Position numbers and translations under genes: made by a program
Part shown: positions 19,135 through 28,189 of the stretch, piece after piece
How the letters are laid out: every line of letters starts with the position of its first letter
Position numbering within the stretch: position 1 is the stretch's first letter
Assembly (NCBI GenBank): GCA_030447955.1
Contig: JAUJNY010000003.1
Coordinates: 126,292 to 190,291, forward strand
DNA length: 64,000 nt
Origin: Jiangellales bacterium
GTDB taxonomy: Bacteria > Actinomycetota > Actinomycetes > Jiangellales > Jiangellaceae
Direction: 5' to 3'
The notes under the pieces: model-generated
Seen by the model: only the letters and a program-made list of their open reading frames with translations
What the model was told of the DNA's origin: nothing
Database searches by the model: none

Positions 19135-19802
19135 GCACCGCAGCTCACCGTCGCAGCGCCCGGCTCGCCCCCGGGTTCACCTTCGCCGGGGTGACGATGA
19201 TCGGCCTCGCCGCGGTGGTGGCGTTGGCGTGGCTCTTCTCGACTTCGGTCTCGAGGTCGACGTCACCGTCGTCAGCACCGCCGTCGCTGTATCCGTCCGC
19301 TCCGACGGCGACAGCGACAGCGACAGCGGTGGTCCCCGGCCCGGCCACCCGTGCGGCGCCGGTGACCGTCTCCGTCCCCAGCATTGGGGTCCACGCCGAG
19401 GTCACCGAGCTGGCCCTGCCGCCCGACGGCCGGATCCCGTCACCGGCCGACCCGACCGCCGTCGGCTGGCTGTCCGACGGGCCCGCCCCCGGCGAGCTCG
19501 GGACGGCCGTCCTCGTCGGTCACCTCGACTCCGACAACGGTCCGGCGGTATTTGCTCAGCTGTACGAGCTCGGCGCCGGTGACCTCGTCGTCGTCCGACG
19601 CCACGGGGAGGAGCCCATCCGCTTCGAGGTGAGCCAGGTCTCGCGATACCCGCGAACGGAGCCGCCGGAGGACGCCTTCGGTCCCTCGCCCGTCCCCGAG
19701 CTGCGCCTGGTCACCTGCGACGGGCCGTTCCTGTCCGGGCCCTCCGGGGGTTACCGCGACAACATCGTCGTGTCGGCGCTGCCGAGCGAGGCGGGCGTCT
19801 AG
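19131..19802 (+). CDS. Class F sortase
   Basis: 223 residues. One N-terminal membrane helix (GVTMIGLAAVVALAWLF), a Thr/Ser/Ala-rich stalk, and a sortase domain with VSVPSIGVHAEV, VLVGHLDS (catalytic His) and LRLVTCDGPF (catalytic Cys in TCDG), followed by YRDNIVVSA where the conserved Arg sits. Class F sortases are actinobacterial and usually lie beside one or two surface proteins, as here with the DUF4397 protein. The substrate motif is not evident. Start GTG 19131 overlaps the previous stop by four bases. Confidence 0.9.
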   Translation: MSTAAHRRSARLAPGFTFAGVTMIGLAAVVALAWLFSTSVSRSTSPSSAPPSLYPSAPTATATATAVVPGPATRAAPVTVSVPSIGVHAEVTELALPPDGRIPSPADPTAVGWLSDGPAPGELGTAVLVGHLDSDNGPAVFAQLYELGAGDLVVVRRHGEEPIRFEVSQVSRYPRTEPPEDAFGPSPVPELRLVTCDGPFLSGPSGGYRDNIVVSALPSEAGV

Positions 19803-19815
19803 CCAAGCGGAGCCC

Positions 19816-19892
19816 GTTCACGTGGCGGCAACCGCCATGATCCAGAGCCTTTCCCGGATGACGCGCCCGCGTTCACGATGCGTTCACCTTCA
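19816..19892 (+). promoter_or_regulatory. PhoP boxes upstream of pstS
   Basis: Two adjacent 11-base direct repeats, GTTCACGATGC (19871-19881) and GTTCACCTTCA (19882-19892), match the streptomycete PHO-box unit whose first seven bases are GTTCACC-like, with exact 11-base spacing. A third GTTCACGTGGC lies at 19816-19826. They lie 116-192 bases before the pstS start and predict phosphate-starvation activation by PhoP. Confidence 0.8.
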
Positions 19893-20007
19893 GCGGGTCG
19901 CCGCGTCACCTGTCCTGCCTACGGTCGGCCGCGTTGCGGCAGCAGCAGCACAGTCGGCTGCCACAGCACCGTCATGCAGTCGACGTGCCCACCGGAAGGA
20001 CACCTTC

Positions 20008-21048
20008 GTGAACCTCAGCACCACCCGGCGCGGGTTCGCGCCCGCCGTGGCGGTCGCGTCCATCGCGCTCGTGCTCGCCGCGTGCGGCAGCGGCGACCCC
20101 GTCACTTCAGGTAATGACCCGATCGAGACGTCCGAGCCGACCGAGACGAGTGCCAACGGAGGCGGCACCACTACGCCACCGCCCGAGGATGGGCCCGCGG
20201 AGCTCAGCGGGACGATCAAGGTCGACGGCTCCAGCACCGTTTTCCCGCTCACCAGCGTCGCCGCGGAGCTGTTCCGACAGGAGCACCCGGACGTCCGGAT
20301 CCCCGTCGGCGAGTCGGGCACCGGCGGTGGCTTCGAGAAGTTCTGTGTGGGCGAGACCGCTATCTCCGACGCCTCTCGGCCCATCGATCCCGAGGAGGCG
20401 AAGATCTGCAAGAAGAACGACGTCACGTACGACGAGTTCTCGATCGCCAACGACGGCATCACCGTGGTCGTCAACCCGGCCGTCGACTTCGTCAGCTGCA
20501 TCACCACCGACGAGCTGCAGAAAATTTGGGACAAGGGGTCGGAGGTCGACAGCTGGAACGACGTCAACCCGGACTGGCCTGATGAGGAGATCTCGCTGTA
20601 CGGCCCGGGCACCGACTCAGGCACGTTCGACTTCTTCACCGAGGCAATCAACGGTGAGGAGGGCATCAGCCGCACGGACTACCAGTCCTCCGAGAACGAC
20701 AACGTGATCGTCCAAGGCGTCAGCGGGGACGAGAATGCGATGGGCTACTTCGGTTACTCCTACTACGCGGAGAATCAGGACAGCCTCAAGGCGCTCGAGG
20801 TCGACGGCGGCGAGGGCTGTGTCGCCCCGGCCCCGGAGACCGTGCAGGGTGGGGAGTACTCCCCGCTGGGTCGCCAGCTGTTCATCTACCCCTCGCAGGC
20901 GGAGCTGCAGAAGCCGGAGGTGCAGGCGTTCGTCGAGTTCTACATCCAGAACATCGACTCGGTCGTGGAGAAGGCCGGCTTCATCCCCCTGAACGAGCAG
21001 CAGAAGCAGGAGCTGGAGCAGAAGTTCCAGCAGCTGACCTCCGGCTGA
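20008..21048 (+). CDS. pstS: Phosphate ABC transporter substrate-binding lipoprotein
   Basis: 346 residues from GTG 20008, chosen over an upstream ATG because GGAAGGA lies 7 bases before it and a signal peptide follows at once. VLAACGSG is the lipobox, so the mature protein is lipid-anchored outside the membrane. After a Thr/Glu-rich linker the phosphate-binding motifs appear: KVDGSSTVFPLT, GESGTGGGFEKFC, ISDASRPI and GPGTDSGTFDFF. It is the first gene of pstSCAB, under the PhoP boxes. Confidence 0.96.
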   Translation: MNLSTTRRGFAPAVAVASIALVLAACGSGDPVTSGNDPIETSEPTETSANGGGTTTPPPEDGPAELSGTIKVDGSSTVFPLTSVAAELFRQEHPDVRIPVGESGTGGGFEKFCVGETAISDASRPIDPEEAKICKKNDVTYDEFSIANDGITVVVNPAVDFVSCITTDELQKIWDKGSEVDSWNDVNPDWPDEEISLYGPGTDSGTFDFFTEAINGEEGISRTDYQSSENDNVIVQGVSGDENAMGYFGYSYYAENQDSLKALEVDGGEGCVAPAPETVQGGEYSPLGRQLFIYPSQAELQKPEVQAFVEFYIQNIDSVVEKAGFIPLNEQQKQELEQKFQQLTSG

Positions 21049-21080
21049 CCCACCCGCTGCGGACCTGGCAGGATTTTGAC

Positions 21081-22028
21081 GTGAGCACTGTCACGCGGCA
21101 GGCGTCGCCCGGCGCGGGGACCTCCCTGCGCCGGGCGCGTCCTCGCTACGGCGAGCGCGCGATCGAGGCGGGGCTCTTCCTCGCCGCCTTGGTCTCCGTT
21201 GCGACGACGATCGGGATCGTCGCTGCGATCATTGGGCCGACGATCTCCTTCTTCCGGCGACCGGCGGTCGACCTGGTCTACTTCTTCACCGGCACCGAGT
21301 GGACCGCGCTGTTCGCGGAGAGCCAGCAGCAGTTCGGCATCCTCACCTTGATCTCGGCGACGATCACGACCACCGTGCTCGCCGTTGCCGTGGCGATCCC
21401 GCTCGGCGTGGGCTCCGCGATCTACCTCTCCGAGTACGCCTCCAACCGCGTCCGCAAGGTGCTCAAGCCGACACTCGAGGTGCTCGCGGGTATCCCCACC
21501 GTGGTGTTCGGTTTCTTCGCCCTCACCTTCTTTACCCCCGTGGTGTTACAGGCCTTCCTGCCCGTGGGCACGTTCAACATGCTCAGCGCCGGACTCATCA
21601 TGGGCATCATGATCATCCCCACCGTCGCTTCCCTCTCCGAGGACGCGATGACCGCGGTCCCGCAGTCGCTGCGCGACGGCGCGTACGGCCTGGGCAGCAC
21701 CAAGATGCAGGTCGCCACCCGGGTGGTGGTCCCGGCGGCGATCTCCGGCATCGTCGCCGCCTTCGTCCTCGGGATCAGCCGCGCCGTGGGCGAGACCATG
21801 ATCGTGGCGCTGGTCGCGGGACAGAACGCCAACTTCTCGTTCAACCCGCTCGAGGACGGCCAGACGATGACCGGTTTCATCGCGCAGGCCGCCTCGGGCG
21901 ACCAGCCGCTGGGGTCCATCGGCTACGAGTCGCTGTTCGCCGTGGCCTCCGTGCTCTTCGCCCTGACGCTGCTGATGAACCTCTTCAGCATCCGGCTGGT
22001 CCGCAGGCTGCGGGAGGAGTACGAGTGA
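21081..22028 (+). CDS. pstC: Phosphate ABC transporter permease PstC
   Basis: 315 residues with six membrane helices. FYLS-type permease features: GVGSAIYLSEYAS, LEVLAGIPTVVFGFFAL, MIIPTVASLSEDAM, and the EAA-like loop LRDGAYGLGSTKMQVATRVV. It forms the inner-membrane channel with PstA for high-affinity phosphate uptake. GTG 21081 follows pstS by 32 bases; the stop overlaps the pstA start. Confidence 0.96.
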   Translation: MSTVTRQASPGAGTSLRRARPRYGERAIEAGLFLAALVSVATTIGIVAAIIGPTISFFRRPAVDLVYFFTGTEWTALFAESQQQFGILTLISATITTTVLAVAVAIPLGVGSAIYLSEYASNRVRKVLKPTLEVLAGIPTVVFGFFALTFFTPVVLQAFLPVGTFNMLSAGLIMGIMIIPTVASLSEDAMTAVPQSLRDGAYGLGSTKMQVATRVVVPAAISGIVAAFVLGISRAVGETMIVALVAGQNANFSFNPLEDGQTMTGFIAQAASGDQPLGSIGYESLFAVASVLFALTLLMNLFSIRLVRRLREEYE

Positions 22029-22939
22029 GCGCGTCCACGACTGAGGTAGCCACCTCTGCCGCCCGCCCGTTCGACGTCGCCACGGGGCGCGCTCACGACC
22101 GCTCCCCCAAGGAACGCGCCTTCCGGGTGATGCTGCTGGCCTGCCTGGCTGTTGGCATCTTCTTCCTCGGCGTGCTGCTCACCCGAGTGCTGGTCGACGG
22201 GTGGAGCCGGCTGGACTCCCAGCTGTTCACCGAGCAGGCTTCGGCCATCCTCCCGGAGACCGCGGGTGCGCAGGCGGCGATCCTGGGCTCGATTTACCTG
22301 ATGGGCCTGACTGCGATGTTCTGCCTGCCCACGGGCGTGCTGGCCGCCATCTATTTGGAGGAGTACGCCGATCCCACCAAGCGGGTCAACCGGCTGATCG
22401 AGCTCAACATCCAGAACCTCGCCGCCGTCCCCAGCGTCGTCTACGGCATCCTCGGCCTCGGCATCCTCGCTCGCGGGTTCGGCTTCGGTTTCGGGCTCAT
22501 CACCGGTGCTCTGACCCTCTCTCTGCTCGTCCTCCCAGTGATCATCATCGCCAGTCGCGAGGCGATCCGAGCCGTGCCTGACAGCATCCGGCAAGGTTCC
22601 CTGGCGCTGGGCGCCACCCGCTGGCAAACGGTGCAGCGCCAGGTGCTCCCCGCAGCCGTGCCGGGGATTGCCACCGGCTCGATCCTCGCCCTCTCCCGGG
22701 CGATCGGTGAGGCGGCGCCGCTGGTCATCCTCGGAGTCGCTGCCTTTGTTCCATTCAACCCCGAGAGCCTCACCGACCCGTTCACCGCGCTCCCGATCGT
22801 CATCTACAGAAGCGCCAGCGAGCCCTCCGCGGACTTCCGCATCCTCTCCAGCGCGATCATCGTCGTGCTGCTGGCCGTCCTGCTGCTGATGAACACCGCC
22901 GCGATCTTGATCCGCAACCGGTTCCAGAAGCGCTGGTGA
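22025..22939 (+). CDS. pstA: Phosphate ABC transporter permease PstA
   Basis: 304 residues from GTG 22025 in a GTGA overlap with pstC. About 40 cytoplasmic residues are followed by six helices, with [37 protein letters not shown] and the EAA loop [21 protein letters not shown] longer frame from 21299 runs through pstC and is an artefact. It is the partner of PstC. Confidence 0.96.
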   Translation: MSASTTEVATSAARPFDVATGRAHDRSPKERAFRVMLLACLAVGIFFLGVLLTRVLVDGWSRLDSQLFTEQASAILPETAGAQAAILGSIYLMGLTAMFCLPTGVLAAIYLEEYADPTKRVNRLIELNIQNLAAVPSVVYGILGLGILARGFGFGFGLITGALTLSLLVLPVIIIASREAIRAVPDSIRQGSLALGATRWQTVQRQVLPAAVPGIATGSILALSRAIGEAAPLVILGVAAFVPFNPESLTDPFTALPIVIYRSASEPSADFRILSSAIIVVLLAVLLLMNTAAILIRNRFQKRW

Positions 22940-22992
22940 CCTTCCCCTCCCCCGATCGGCCCTCCGGCCGTACGATCCGTAAGGGACCGCGA

Positions 22993-23937
22993 ATGACCGA
23001 TCACCTCACGACGGCGAGCCGCCAGATGAGCGATACCGACGACAAGACTGGGGCCGCGCCCGGCACGGGGGCCTCACCAGCCTCCGGGCAGCGCAACGCG
23101 CTGCACCTGCAGCGTCCGGAGCTGCAGGGAGACGGCACCCGCGCCCAGCACGTGGAGCCGCTCATCGAGGTGGACCGGCTGAACGTCTACTACGGCTCCT
23201 TCCACGCGGTCCGGGACACCCGGATGACCATCGGGCGCAAGCACATCAGCGCGATGATCGGCCCCTCCGGATGCGGCAAGTCGACGGTGCTGCGCTGCTT
23301 CAACCGGATGAACGACCTCATCCCAGGCGCTCGCGTCGAGGGCAGCGTCCGCTACCACGACCAGGACCTGTACGGCCCCAAGGTCGACCCGATCGAGGTC
23401 CGGCGGCGGATCGGCATGGTCTTCCAAAAGCCCAACCCGTTCCCGAAGTCGATCTACGACAACGTCATCTACGGCCCGCGGGTCACCGGGATGAAGGTCA
23501 ACAAGAAGTCCGCCGACGAGCTTGTCGAGGTCTCCCTGCGCGGCGCCGCGCTGTGGGACGAGGTCAAGGACAAGCTCGGTGAGAGCGGACTCTCGCTCTC
23601 CGGTGGACAGCAGCAGCGGCTGTGCATCGCCCGGGCGATCGCCACCCGCCCCGAGGTCATCCTCATGGACGAGCCCTGCTCGGCCCTCGACCCGATCGCG
23701 ACCGGCAAGATCGAGGACCTCATGCAGGACCTCACCGCCGAGTACACGATCATCATCGTGACCCACAACATGCAGCAGGCCGCCCGGGTCTCCGACCGGA
23801 CCGCCTTCTTCACCGCCAACGTGGACGACAAGGGCCAGCGCTACGGCGAGCTCGTCGAGTTCGACCTCACCAGCCGGATCTTCACCAACCCCAACGACAA
23901 GCGCACCGAGGACTACATCTCGGGTCGCTTCGGCTGA
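22993..23937 (+). CDS. pstB: Phosphate ABC transporter ATPase PstB
   Basis: 314 residues from ATG 22993; an in-frame GTG at 22936 overlaps the pstA stop and is an alternative. The first 60 residues are a non-conserved extension, then [15 protein letters not shown] (Walker A), [15 protein letters not shown] (Q loop), [11 protein letters not shown] (signature), [13 protein letters not shown] (Walker B) and IIIVTHNM (switch His). It ends EDYISGRFG, as PstB does. It powers the PstCA channel. Confidence 0.97.
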   Translation: MTDHLTTASRQMSDTDDKTGAAPGTGASPASGQRNALHLQRPELQGDGTRAQHVEPLIEVDRLNVYYGSFHAVRDTRMTIGRKHISAMIGPSGCGKSTVLRCFNRMNDLIPGARVEGSVRYHDQDLYGPKVDPIEVRRRIGMVFQKPNPFPKSIYDNVIYGPRVTGMKVNKKSADELVEVSLRGAALWDEVKDKLGESGLSLSGGQQQRLCIARAIATRPEVILMDEPCSALDPIATGKIEDLMQDLTAEYTIIIVTHNMQQAARVSDRTAFFTANVDDKGQRYGELVEFDLTSRIFTNPNDKRTEDYISGRFG

Positions 23938-24014
23938 ACAGTCTGTCCCCGGATGTGGGGGCAAAGTGTTCACCCTCGGGCCAGCCATCCCGACTGGTCG
24001 GCTGGGGTCCCCGC

Positions 24015-25571
24015 TCAGAGCCAGCCCGGGAGCCCCGGCGGGCCGGCGTACGGCCACCAGGACGTGCCGTAGGACTCCCACCACAGGCCGAGCAGCCACG
24101 CGCCGGCGACAACGAGGCCGGCCACCACCCACCCGCCGCGAGGCGCCTGCTGGGTGGCAGCAAGCGCGATCCGCAGGCCGCGCCGCACCGTGCTGCTCCC
24201 CGGGCCGCCCCACGCGGTGAGCCCGGCGGTCAGCCCGGCCGCCAGCAGCGGCGCCTGCGTCCCTCGGGTGGCGGCAGCGACTGCGAGTGCGGCGAGGCCA
24301 GCCACGGTCGAGACGACGATGAGCTGCAGCCCCGCGGGGATCACGGCGACGAGCGCATGCCAGGGAGCCGCGAGCGCCGACAGCCACGGGTCCACGCCGC
24401 GTGGGCCGCGCGCCAGCCGGCGCTCCATCGAGCGGCGCTGCACCCGGTCGGTGGTCCGGGCCAGGACCAGGAGGGCACCGAGGACGCTGAGCGCCACGTA
24501 CGGGGCAAGCGCGGTGCCGGTCACCGTCGCACCGAGCAGTCCGAGCGCGGTGAGCCGTCCGGCCGCCGCGGTGAGCGGACGGGGCGGCGGGACGGCCGGT
24601 CGGCCACCGTACGGGTCGGGCGCCGGCAGCGCCTGGGGCAGCGCCTGGGGCAGCGTTGCCGGCAGCGGCTGGGGCATCGGCGGCGGCTGTGGCGCCGGAA
24701 TGTCGTGACGGGTCGGCGGGACCGGCCGGCCGGTGACGAGGGTGGCGGCCGGGTCGTCCCGCCCGGCAGGCACCGGTCCCCGCTCGGCCAGCCGATCACG
24801 CAACCAGGCCATCGGGGGGCGCTGGCCGGGATCGCCACGCAACGCCTGCTCGAGGAAGGGCCGCAGCCGGGCGTCCACGCCGTCGAGGCACGTCTCCCCC
24901 CGGCGGATGCGGTCGAGCAGGGCGACGACGTTGCCCTCCCCGTACGGCGGGTGGCCCGTCGCGGCGAAGACGAGCGTCGCCGCCCAGCCGTGGACGTCCG
25001 TGGCTGCCGTCGGCTCGGCTCCAGCGACCGTCTCCGGCGCCAGGTAGCTCGGCGTTCCCACCATCAGCCCGGTCCCGGTGAGTCGGGCCTCATCGGGGCC
25101 ATGCGCGAGGCCGAAGTCGATGAGCACCGGCTGCCCGTCGTGCAGCACCACGTTGCCCGGCTTGACGTCGCGGTGGACGACCCCGGCTGCGTGCACGGCG
25201 GCCAGCGCGTCGGCCAGTCCGTGGGCGAGCCGCAGCAAGGCCTCTCCACGCAGCGGCCCGTGGTCGCTGACGACCCGGTCGAGGGAACGACCCGGCACAT
25301 AGCGAGTGACCACGTAGGGCGCGTCGGCGGTGGTGTCGGCGTCGAGCACCTCCGCGATGCGCGGTCCCCGCACCCGGCCGAGCGCTACCACCTCGCGGGC
25401 CAGCCGGGCGCGGCCATCGGCGCCCGCGACGACGTTGGGGCGCAGCGCCTTGACCGCGACCAGGCCCCCGTCGGGAGCGACGGCGAGGTGCACCACTCCC
25501 ATGCCGCCCTCACCAATCCGCTCGAGCAGGCGGTACGGCCCGAGCGTCCCGGGCGTCGACGGGGCGTCCAC
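24015..25571 (-). CDS. Membrane Ser/Thr protein kinase
   Basis: 518 residues from GTG 25571, just before the kinase fold. PYRLLERIGEGGMGVVHLA is the Gly loop, VAVKALRP the ATP-binding Lys, VVHRDVKPGNVVL the catalytic loop, IDFGLAHG the metal-binding DFG, and GTPSYLAPE the activation segment. A Pro-rich linker (residues about 270-330) leads to a C-terminal half with five or six hydrophobic helices in place of the usual single helix and sensor domain, so this is a polytopic membrane kinase without an obvious extracellular sensor. Convergent with pstB. Confidence 0.9.
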   Translation of the reverse strand: MDAPSTPGTLGPYRLLERIGEGGMGVVHLAVAPDGGLVAVKALRPNVVAGADGRARLAREVVALGRVRGPRIAEVLDADTTADAPYVVTRYVPGRSLDRVVSDHGPLRGEALLRLAHGLADALAAVHAAGVVHRDVKPGNVVLHDGQPVLIDFGLAHGPDEARLTGTGLMVGTPSYLAPETVAGAEPTAATDVHGWAATLVFAATGHPPYGEGNVVALLDRIRRGETCLDGVDARLRPFLEQALRGDPGQRPPMAWLRDRLAERGPVPAGRDDPAATLVTGRPVPPTRHDIPAPQPPPMPQPLPATLPQALPQALPAPDPYGGRPAVPPPRPLTAAAGRLTALGLLGATVTGTALAPYVALSVLGALLVLARTTDRVQRRSMERRLARGPRGVDPWLSALAAPWHALVAVIPAGLQLIVVSTVAGLAALAVAAATRGTQAPLLAAGLTAGLTAWGGPGSSTVRRGLRIALAATQQAPRGGWVVAGLVVAGAWLLGLWWESYGTSWWPYAGPPGLPGWL

Positions 25572-25698
25572 GGATCGACGGTAGCTGCAGCATCGCCACC
25601 CACCGGGCAACGTCGACGGCGCCCGGCGCGGCCTTGCGCAGACGAGCAACAACCGAGGATCATGGCAGCCTCGAATCGGTTACGGCGAAGGGGCCGAC

Positions 25699-26079
25699 AT
25701 GGTCAGGCAGTACGCGAAAGTGGTGGGAGTCGTCGTCATCCTCATCGGCGTCGTCGGACTGCTGTTCGGCAACGAGGACTTGTTCGGCCAGCTCAACATC
25801 GACATCGTCGAAGACTTCATCCACCTCGTCACGGGCGGCCTGATGGCCTTCGTCGGTTTCCGTTCGGCGGACGAGAGCGCGGTGCGCTCGGTCGTCGGCG
25901 GCCTCGGGGTGGTCTACCTCGCGGTGGGCGTCATCGGCTTCTTCGTACCGGAGCTGTTCGGCCTGCTGCCGCACGGGTACGACCTGCTGGACAACGTCAT
26001 CCACCTGGCGCTCGGGGTGTTGGGCATCGCCGTGGCGTGGCTGCTCCCGCAGCGGGCAGAGCGAGGTATCGCCCGCTGA
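25699..26079 (+). CDS. DUF4383-like small membrane protein
   Basis: 126 residues with four membrane helices: YAKVVGVVVILIGVVGLLF, IVEDFIHLVTGGLMAFVGF, VGGLGVVYLAVGVIGFFV and LDNVIHLALGVLGIAVAWLL. The paired NID-x-ED-x-IH-LVTG and YD-LDNVIHLALG motifs are characteristic of DUF4383. Function unknown. Confidence 0.8.
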   Translation: MVRQYAKVVGVVVILIGVVGLLFGNEDLFGQLNIDIVEDFIHLVTGGLMAFVGFRSADESAVRSVVGGLGVVYLAVGVIGFFVPELFGLLPHGYDLLDNVIHLALGVLGIAVAWLLPQRAERGIAR

Positions 26080-26126
26080 CCCAGCGTCCATCACGCCTTG
26101 CCAAGGCGGTCGGACAGGGCGGCGAC

Positions 26127-27269
26127 GTGCGCCGCGTCTTCTTCCACGTGGGTGGGCCGAAGACGGGCACGACGTACCTGCAGAGCATGCTCTTTCGGCA
26201 TCGCCACGAGCTGGCCCGTGACGGTGTGCTGTATCCCGCCCGCCGGCAGAGCGACCACTTCCGCGCCATGCTCGACCTGCGCGACCTCCCCGGCGCGGGG
26301 CGCCGCGTCGACCCCACGGTCCCCGGCACGTGGGACGACGTGGTGTCGCGGACCAAGGGGTGGCGGCACACGGTCGTCATCTCCCAAGAGAACCTCGGTC
26401 AGGCGACCCCCGAGCAGGTACGCCGCGCTGTGCGGTCGGTGGAGCCCGCGGAGCTCCACGTCGTCTACAGCGCCCGTGACCTCGAGCGGGTGATCACTGC
26501 GCAGTGGCAGGAGACGCTGAAGCTCGGCGGGCACAAACGCCTCGGGCGCTATGTCAGGGACCTCGTCGAGGACAGCGAGGGAGGAGCCACCGGCCGGCTG
26601 TTCTGGGAGGTTCAGGACGTCCCGGCGGTGCTGCGGCGATGGGGCGCGGATGTCCCGGCCGAGCATGTGCACCTGGTCACCGTGCCTCCGGCGGGTGCGC
26701 CGCGCAGCGTCCTGTGGGAGCGATTCGGCTCAGTCCTCGGCATCGACACCGCCCGCTACGCCGCCGAGGACGCCCGCCTCAACGTCTCCCTCGGGGCTGT
26801 CGAGGCTGACGCGCTGCGCCGGATCAACCAGCGGCTGGCTGGAACGCTCGCGCTCCCGGCCTACGACGAGCTGGTCAAGCGCCTGATCGCCGAGCAGGTC
26901 CTCGTCCAACGCCCGGACGCAACTCCGATCACGCTGCCTGCGGGGCGGCGCGCGTGGGTCCGGAAACGCGCCGAACGTCTGGTCGCCGAGCTGGACGCCG
27001 CGGGGTACGACGTCGTCGGCGACCTCGAGGAGCTGCGGCCCAAGCTCGACGAGGACTCCCGGGACGCACCTCCGCGGGAGGTGGAGCCCGCAGATGTGCT
27101 CGACCCCGCCCTGGACGTCGTCGCCGCGCTGCTGCTGGAGGTGGAGCGTCAGCAGGCCCAGCCGGCCCGCACCTACCTGCGCCAAGCGGCGCTGACGGTC
27201 GGGCGTCGGCACGGCTCGGCGGCCTGGGCGGCTGACCTGTTCGCGCGGGTACGCCGAGGAGGCGGCTAG
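26127..27269 (+). CDS. Sulfotransferase-like P-loop protein
   Basis: 380 residues from GTG 26127. FFHVGGPKTGTTYLQSML is a PAPS 5'-phosphosulfate loop of the PKTGTT type, and VVYSARDLERVITAQWQE the matching 3'-phosphate region (S-x(n)-R). The C-terminal 120 residues are helical, Glu/Arg-rich and less conserved. A much longer plus-strand frame starting at 23622 runs antisense through the kinase and is not real. Unlike the two sulfotransferases of the glycan locus it lacks the CxCG-CPFW motif, so it is a distant relative, possibly acting on another substrate. Confidence 0.7.
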   Translation: MRRVFFHVGGPKTGTTYLQSMLFRHRHELARDGVLYPARRQSDHFRAMLDLRDLPGAGRRVDPTVPGTWDDVVSRTKGWRHTVVISQENLGQATPEQVRRAVRSVEPAELHVVYSARDLERVITAQWQETLKLGGHKRLGRYVRDLVEDSEGGATGRLFWEVQDVPAVLRRWGADVPAEHVHLVTVPPAGAPRSVLWERFGSVLGIDTARYAAEDARLNVSLGAVEADALRRINQRLAGTLALPAYDELVKRLIAEQVLVQRPDATPITLPAGRRAWVRKRAERLVAELDAAGYDVVGDLEELRPKLDEDSRDAPPREVEPADVLDPALDVVAALLLEVERQQAQPARTYLRQAALTVGRRHGSAAWAADLFARVRRGGG

Positions 27270-27397
27270 CCTCTTTGCTCGGCGCGTTGCGCTGCGGGAT
27301 CTAGTAACAGCCGTCACACTGGCCACAGCGTCGCTTCGGCACAGGGCCGGTCGATCGACGCGTTTGTCGACTCGGCCCGAGGGGTACGGCGATCTCC

Positions 27398-28087
27398 ATG
27401 ACGACACAAGGCAGCTACCGCCCCATGGCGGAGCCCAAGCGTGCCAACACCGCCGGGCTCTGGGTAGCGGTTCTCGGCATCCTCATCTACAACGTCGGCG
27501 TCTACCTCAACTGGATCAAGGATTACGAGGGCTCCCCAGACGGGGATTTCCAGGGCTACGAAGTCGACAACCTGATCCCCTGGATCGGCTTCCTCGGCCT
27601 CGGGCTTGCGTTTGCACTGATCTACGCGATGGGCCGGGCCTACCGCCGCCAGCACCGTGGCCTCACGCTGGTCACGATGGCCGTCGGTCTCGGCACCTTC
27701 TTGCTTTGTGTGGCGTGGGCGCTCTTCCCCGACCAGCCTGGCTTTGCCAGTTTCGGCACAGAGATCGAGCGGGACATCGGCGTCTTCGTCTCCCTGCTGG
27801 GATCGATCATCTGGCCCATCGGCGCCGGCCTGCTGGCCAAGGAGCCGACCGACGGGCCGGAGGAGGACGAGATCGAGGAGGGTCGTCAGCGCCGGAGCAC
27901 CGAGACCGTCGTTGAGCCTCGTCGCACCACCGAGGTTCGCGAGCCCCGCCACGTCGAGACGGAGACCCGTCGGACCACCGGCCGGGTCGAGTCGAAGAAC
28001 GTCGACCGCGACCGTGACGTGGAGACGCGCGGCGCGACCGACCCCTACCGGGACCGGGACCGGGACCGGGACCGGGACCGTCCCTGA
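27398..28087 (+). CDS. Membrane protein with charged Arg/Asp repeat tail
   Basis: 229 residues. Four membrane helices occupy residues about 22-145 (LWVAVLGILIYNVGVYL, IPWIGFLGLGLAFALIYAM, LTLVTMAVGLGTFLLCVAW, VFVSLLGSIIWPIGAGLL). The remaining 80 residues are highly charged (Glu/Arg) and end in five Asp-Arg pairs encoded by a hexanucleotide repeat. No known function. A strong terminator follows. Confidence 0.7.
   Translation: MTTQGSYRPMAEPKRANTAGLWVAVLGILIYNVGVYLNWIKDYEGSPDGDFQGYEVDNLIPWIGFLGLGLAFALIYAMGRAYRRQHRGLTLVTMAVGLGTFLLCVAWALFPDQPGFASFGTEIERDIGVFVSLLGSIIWPIGAGLLAKEPTDGPEEDEIEEGRQRRSTETVVEPRRTTEVREPRHVETETRRTTGRVESKNVDRDRDVETRGATDPYRDRDRDRDRDRP
28048..28080 (+). repeat. Hexanucleotide repeat (ccggga)5.5
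   Basis: Five and a half perfect copies of ccggga encode the Arg-Asp tail at the end of the preceding membrane protein. Slippage would change tail length in steps of two residues without a frameshift. Confidence 0.9.
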
Positions 28088-28104
28088 TCTTCCTACCTGA
28101 CCCC

Positions 28105-28147
28105 GGAGCCCCGGGTGCGGCCTCGTCGCACCCGGGGCTCCTCTATG
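28105..28147 (+). terminator. Strong Rho-independent terminator
   Basis: A perfect 15-bp stem, ggagccccgggtgcg (28105-28119) with cgcacccggggctcc (28127-28141), and a 7-base loop, 17 bases after the stop of the preceding gene. The T run after it is weak (tctat), as is usual in high-GC actinomycetes. Confidence 0.85.
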
Positions 28148-28189
28148 TCATTGAAACCCCTCCGCGCGATTCTCCGAGGTGAGCTTGCA

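Noticed and set aside
23968-23975. GTTCACC near the end of pstB
   Set aside because: A single PHO-like unit without an 11-base partner between convergent genes; likely chance.
23622-27269. A 1215-residue plus-strand open frame
   Set aside because: It runs through pstB in a wrong frame and antisense to the kinase at 24015; composition is Arg/Gly/Pro-rich. Only the last 380 residues (from 26127) are a real gene.
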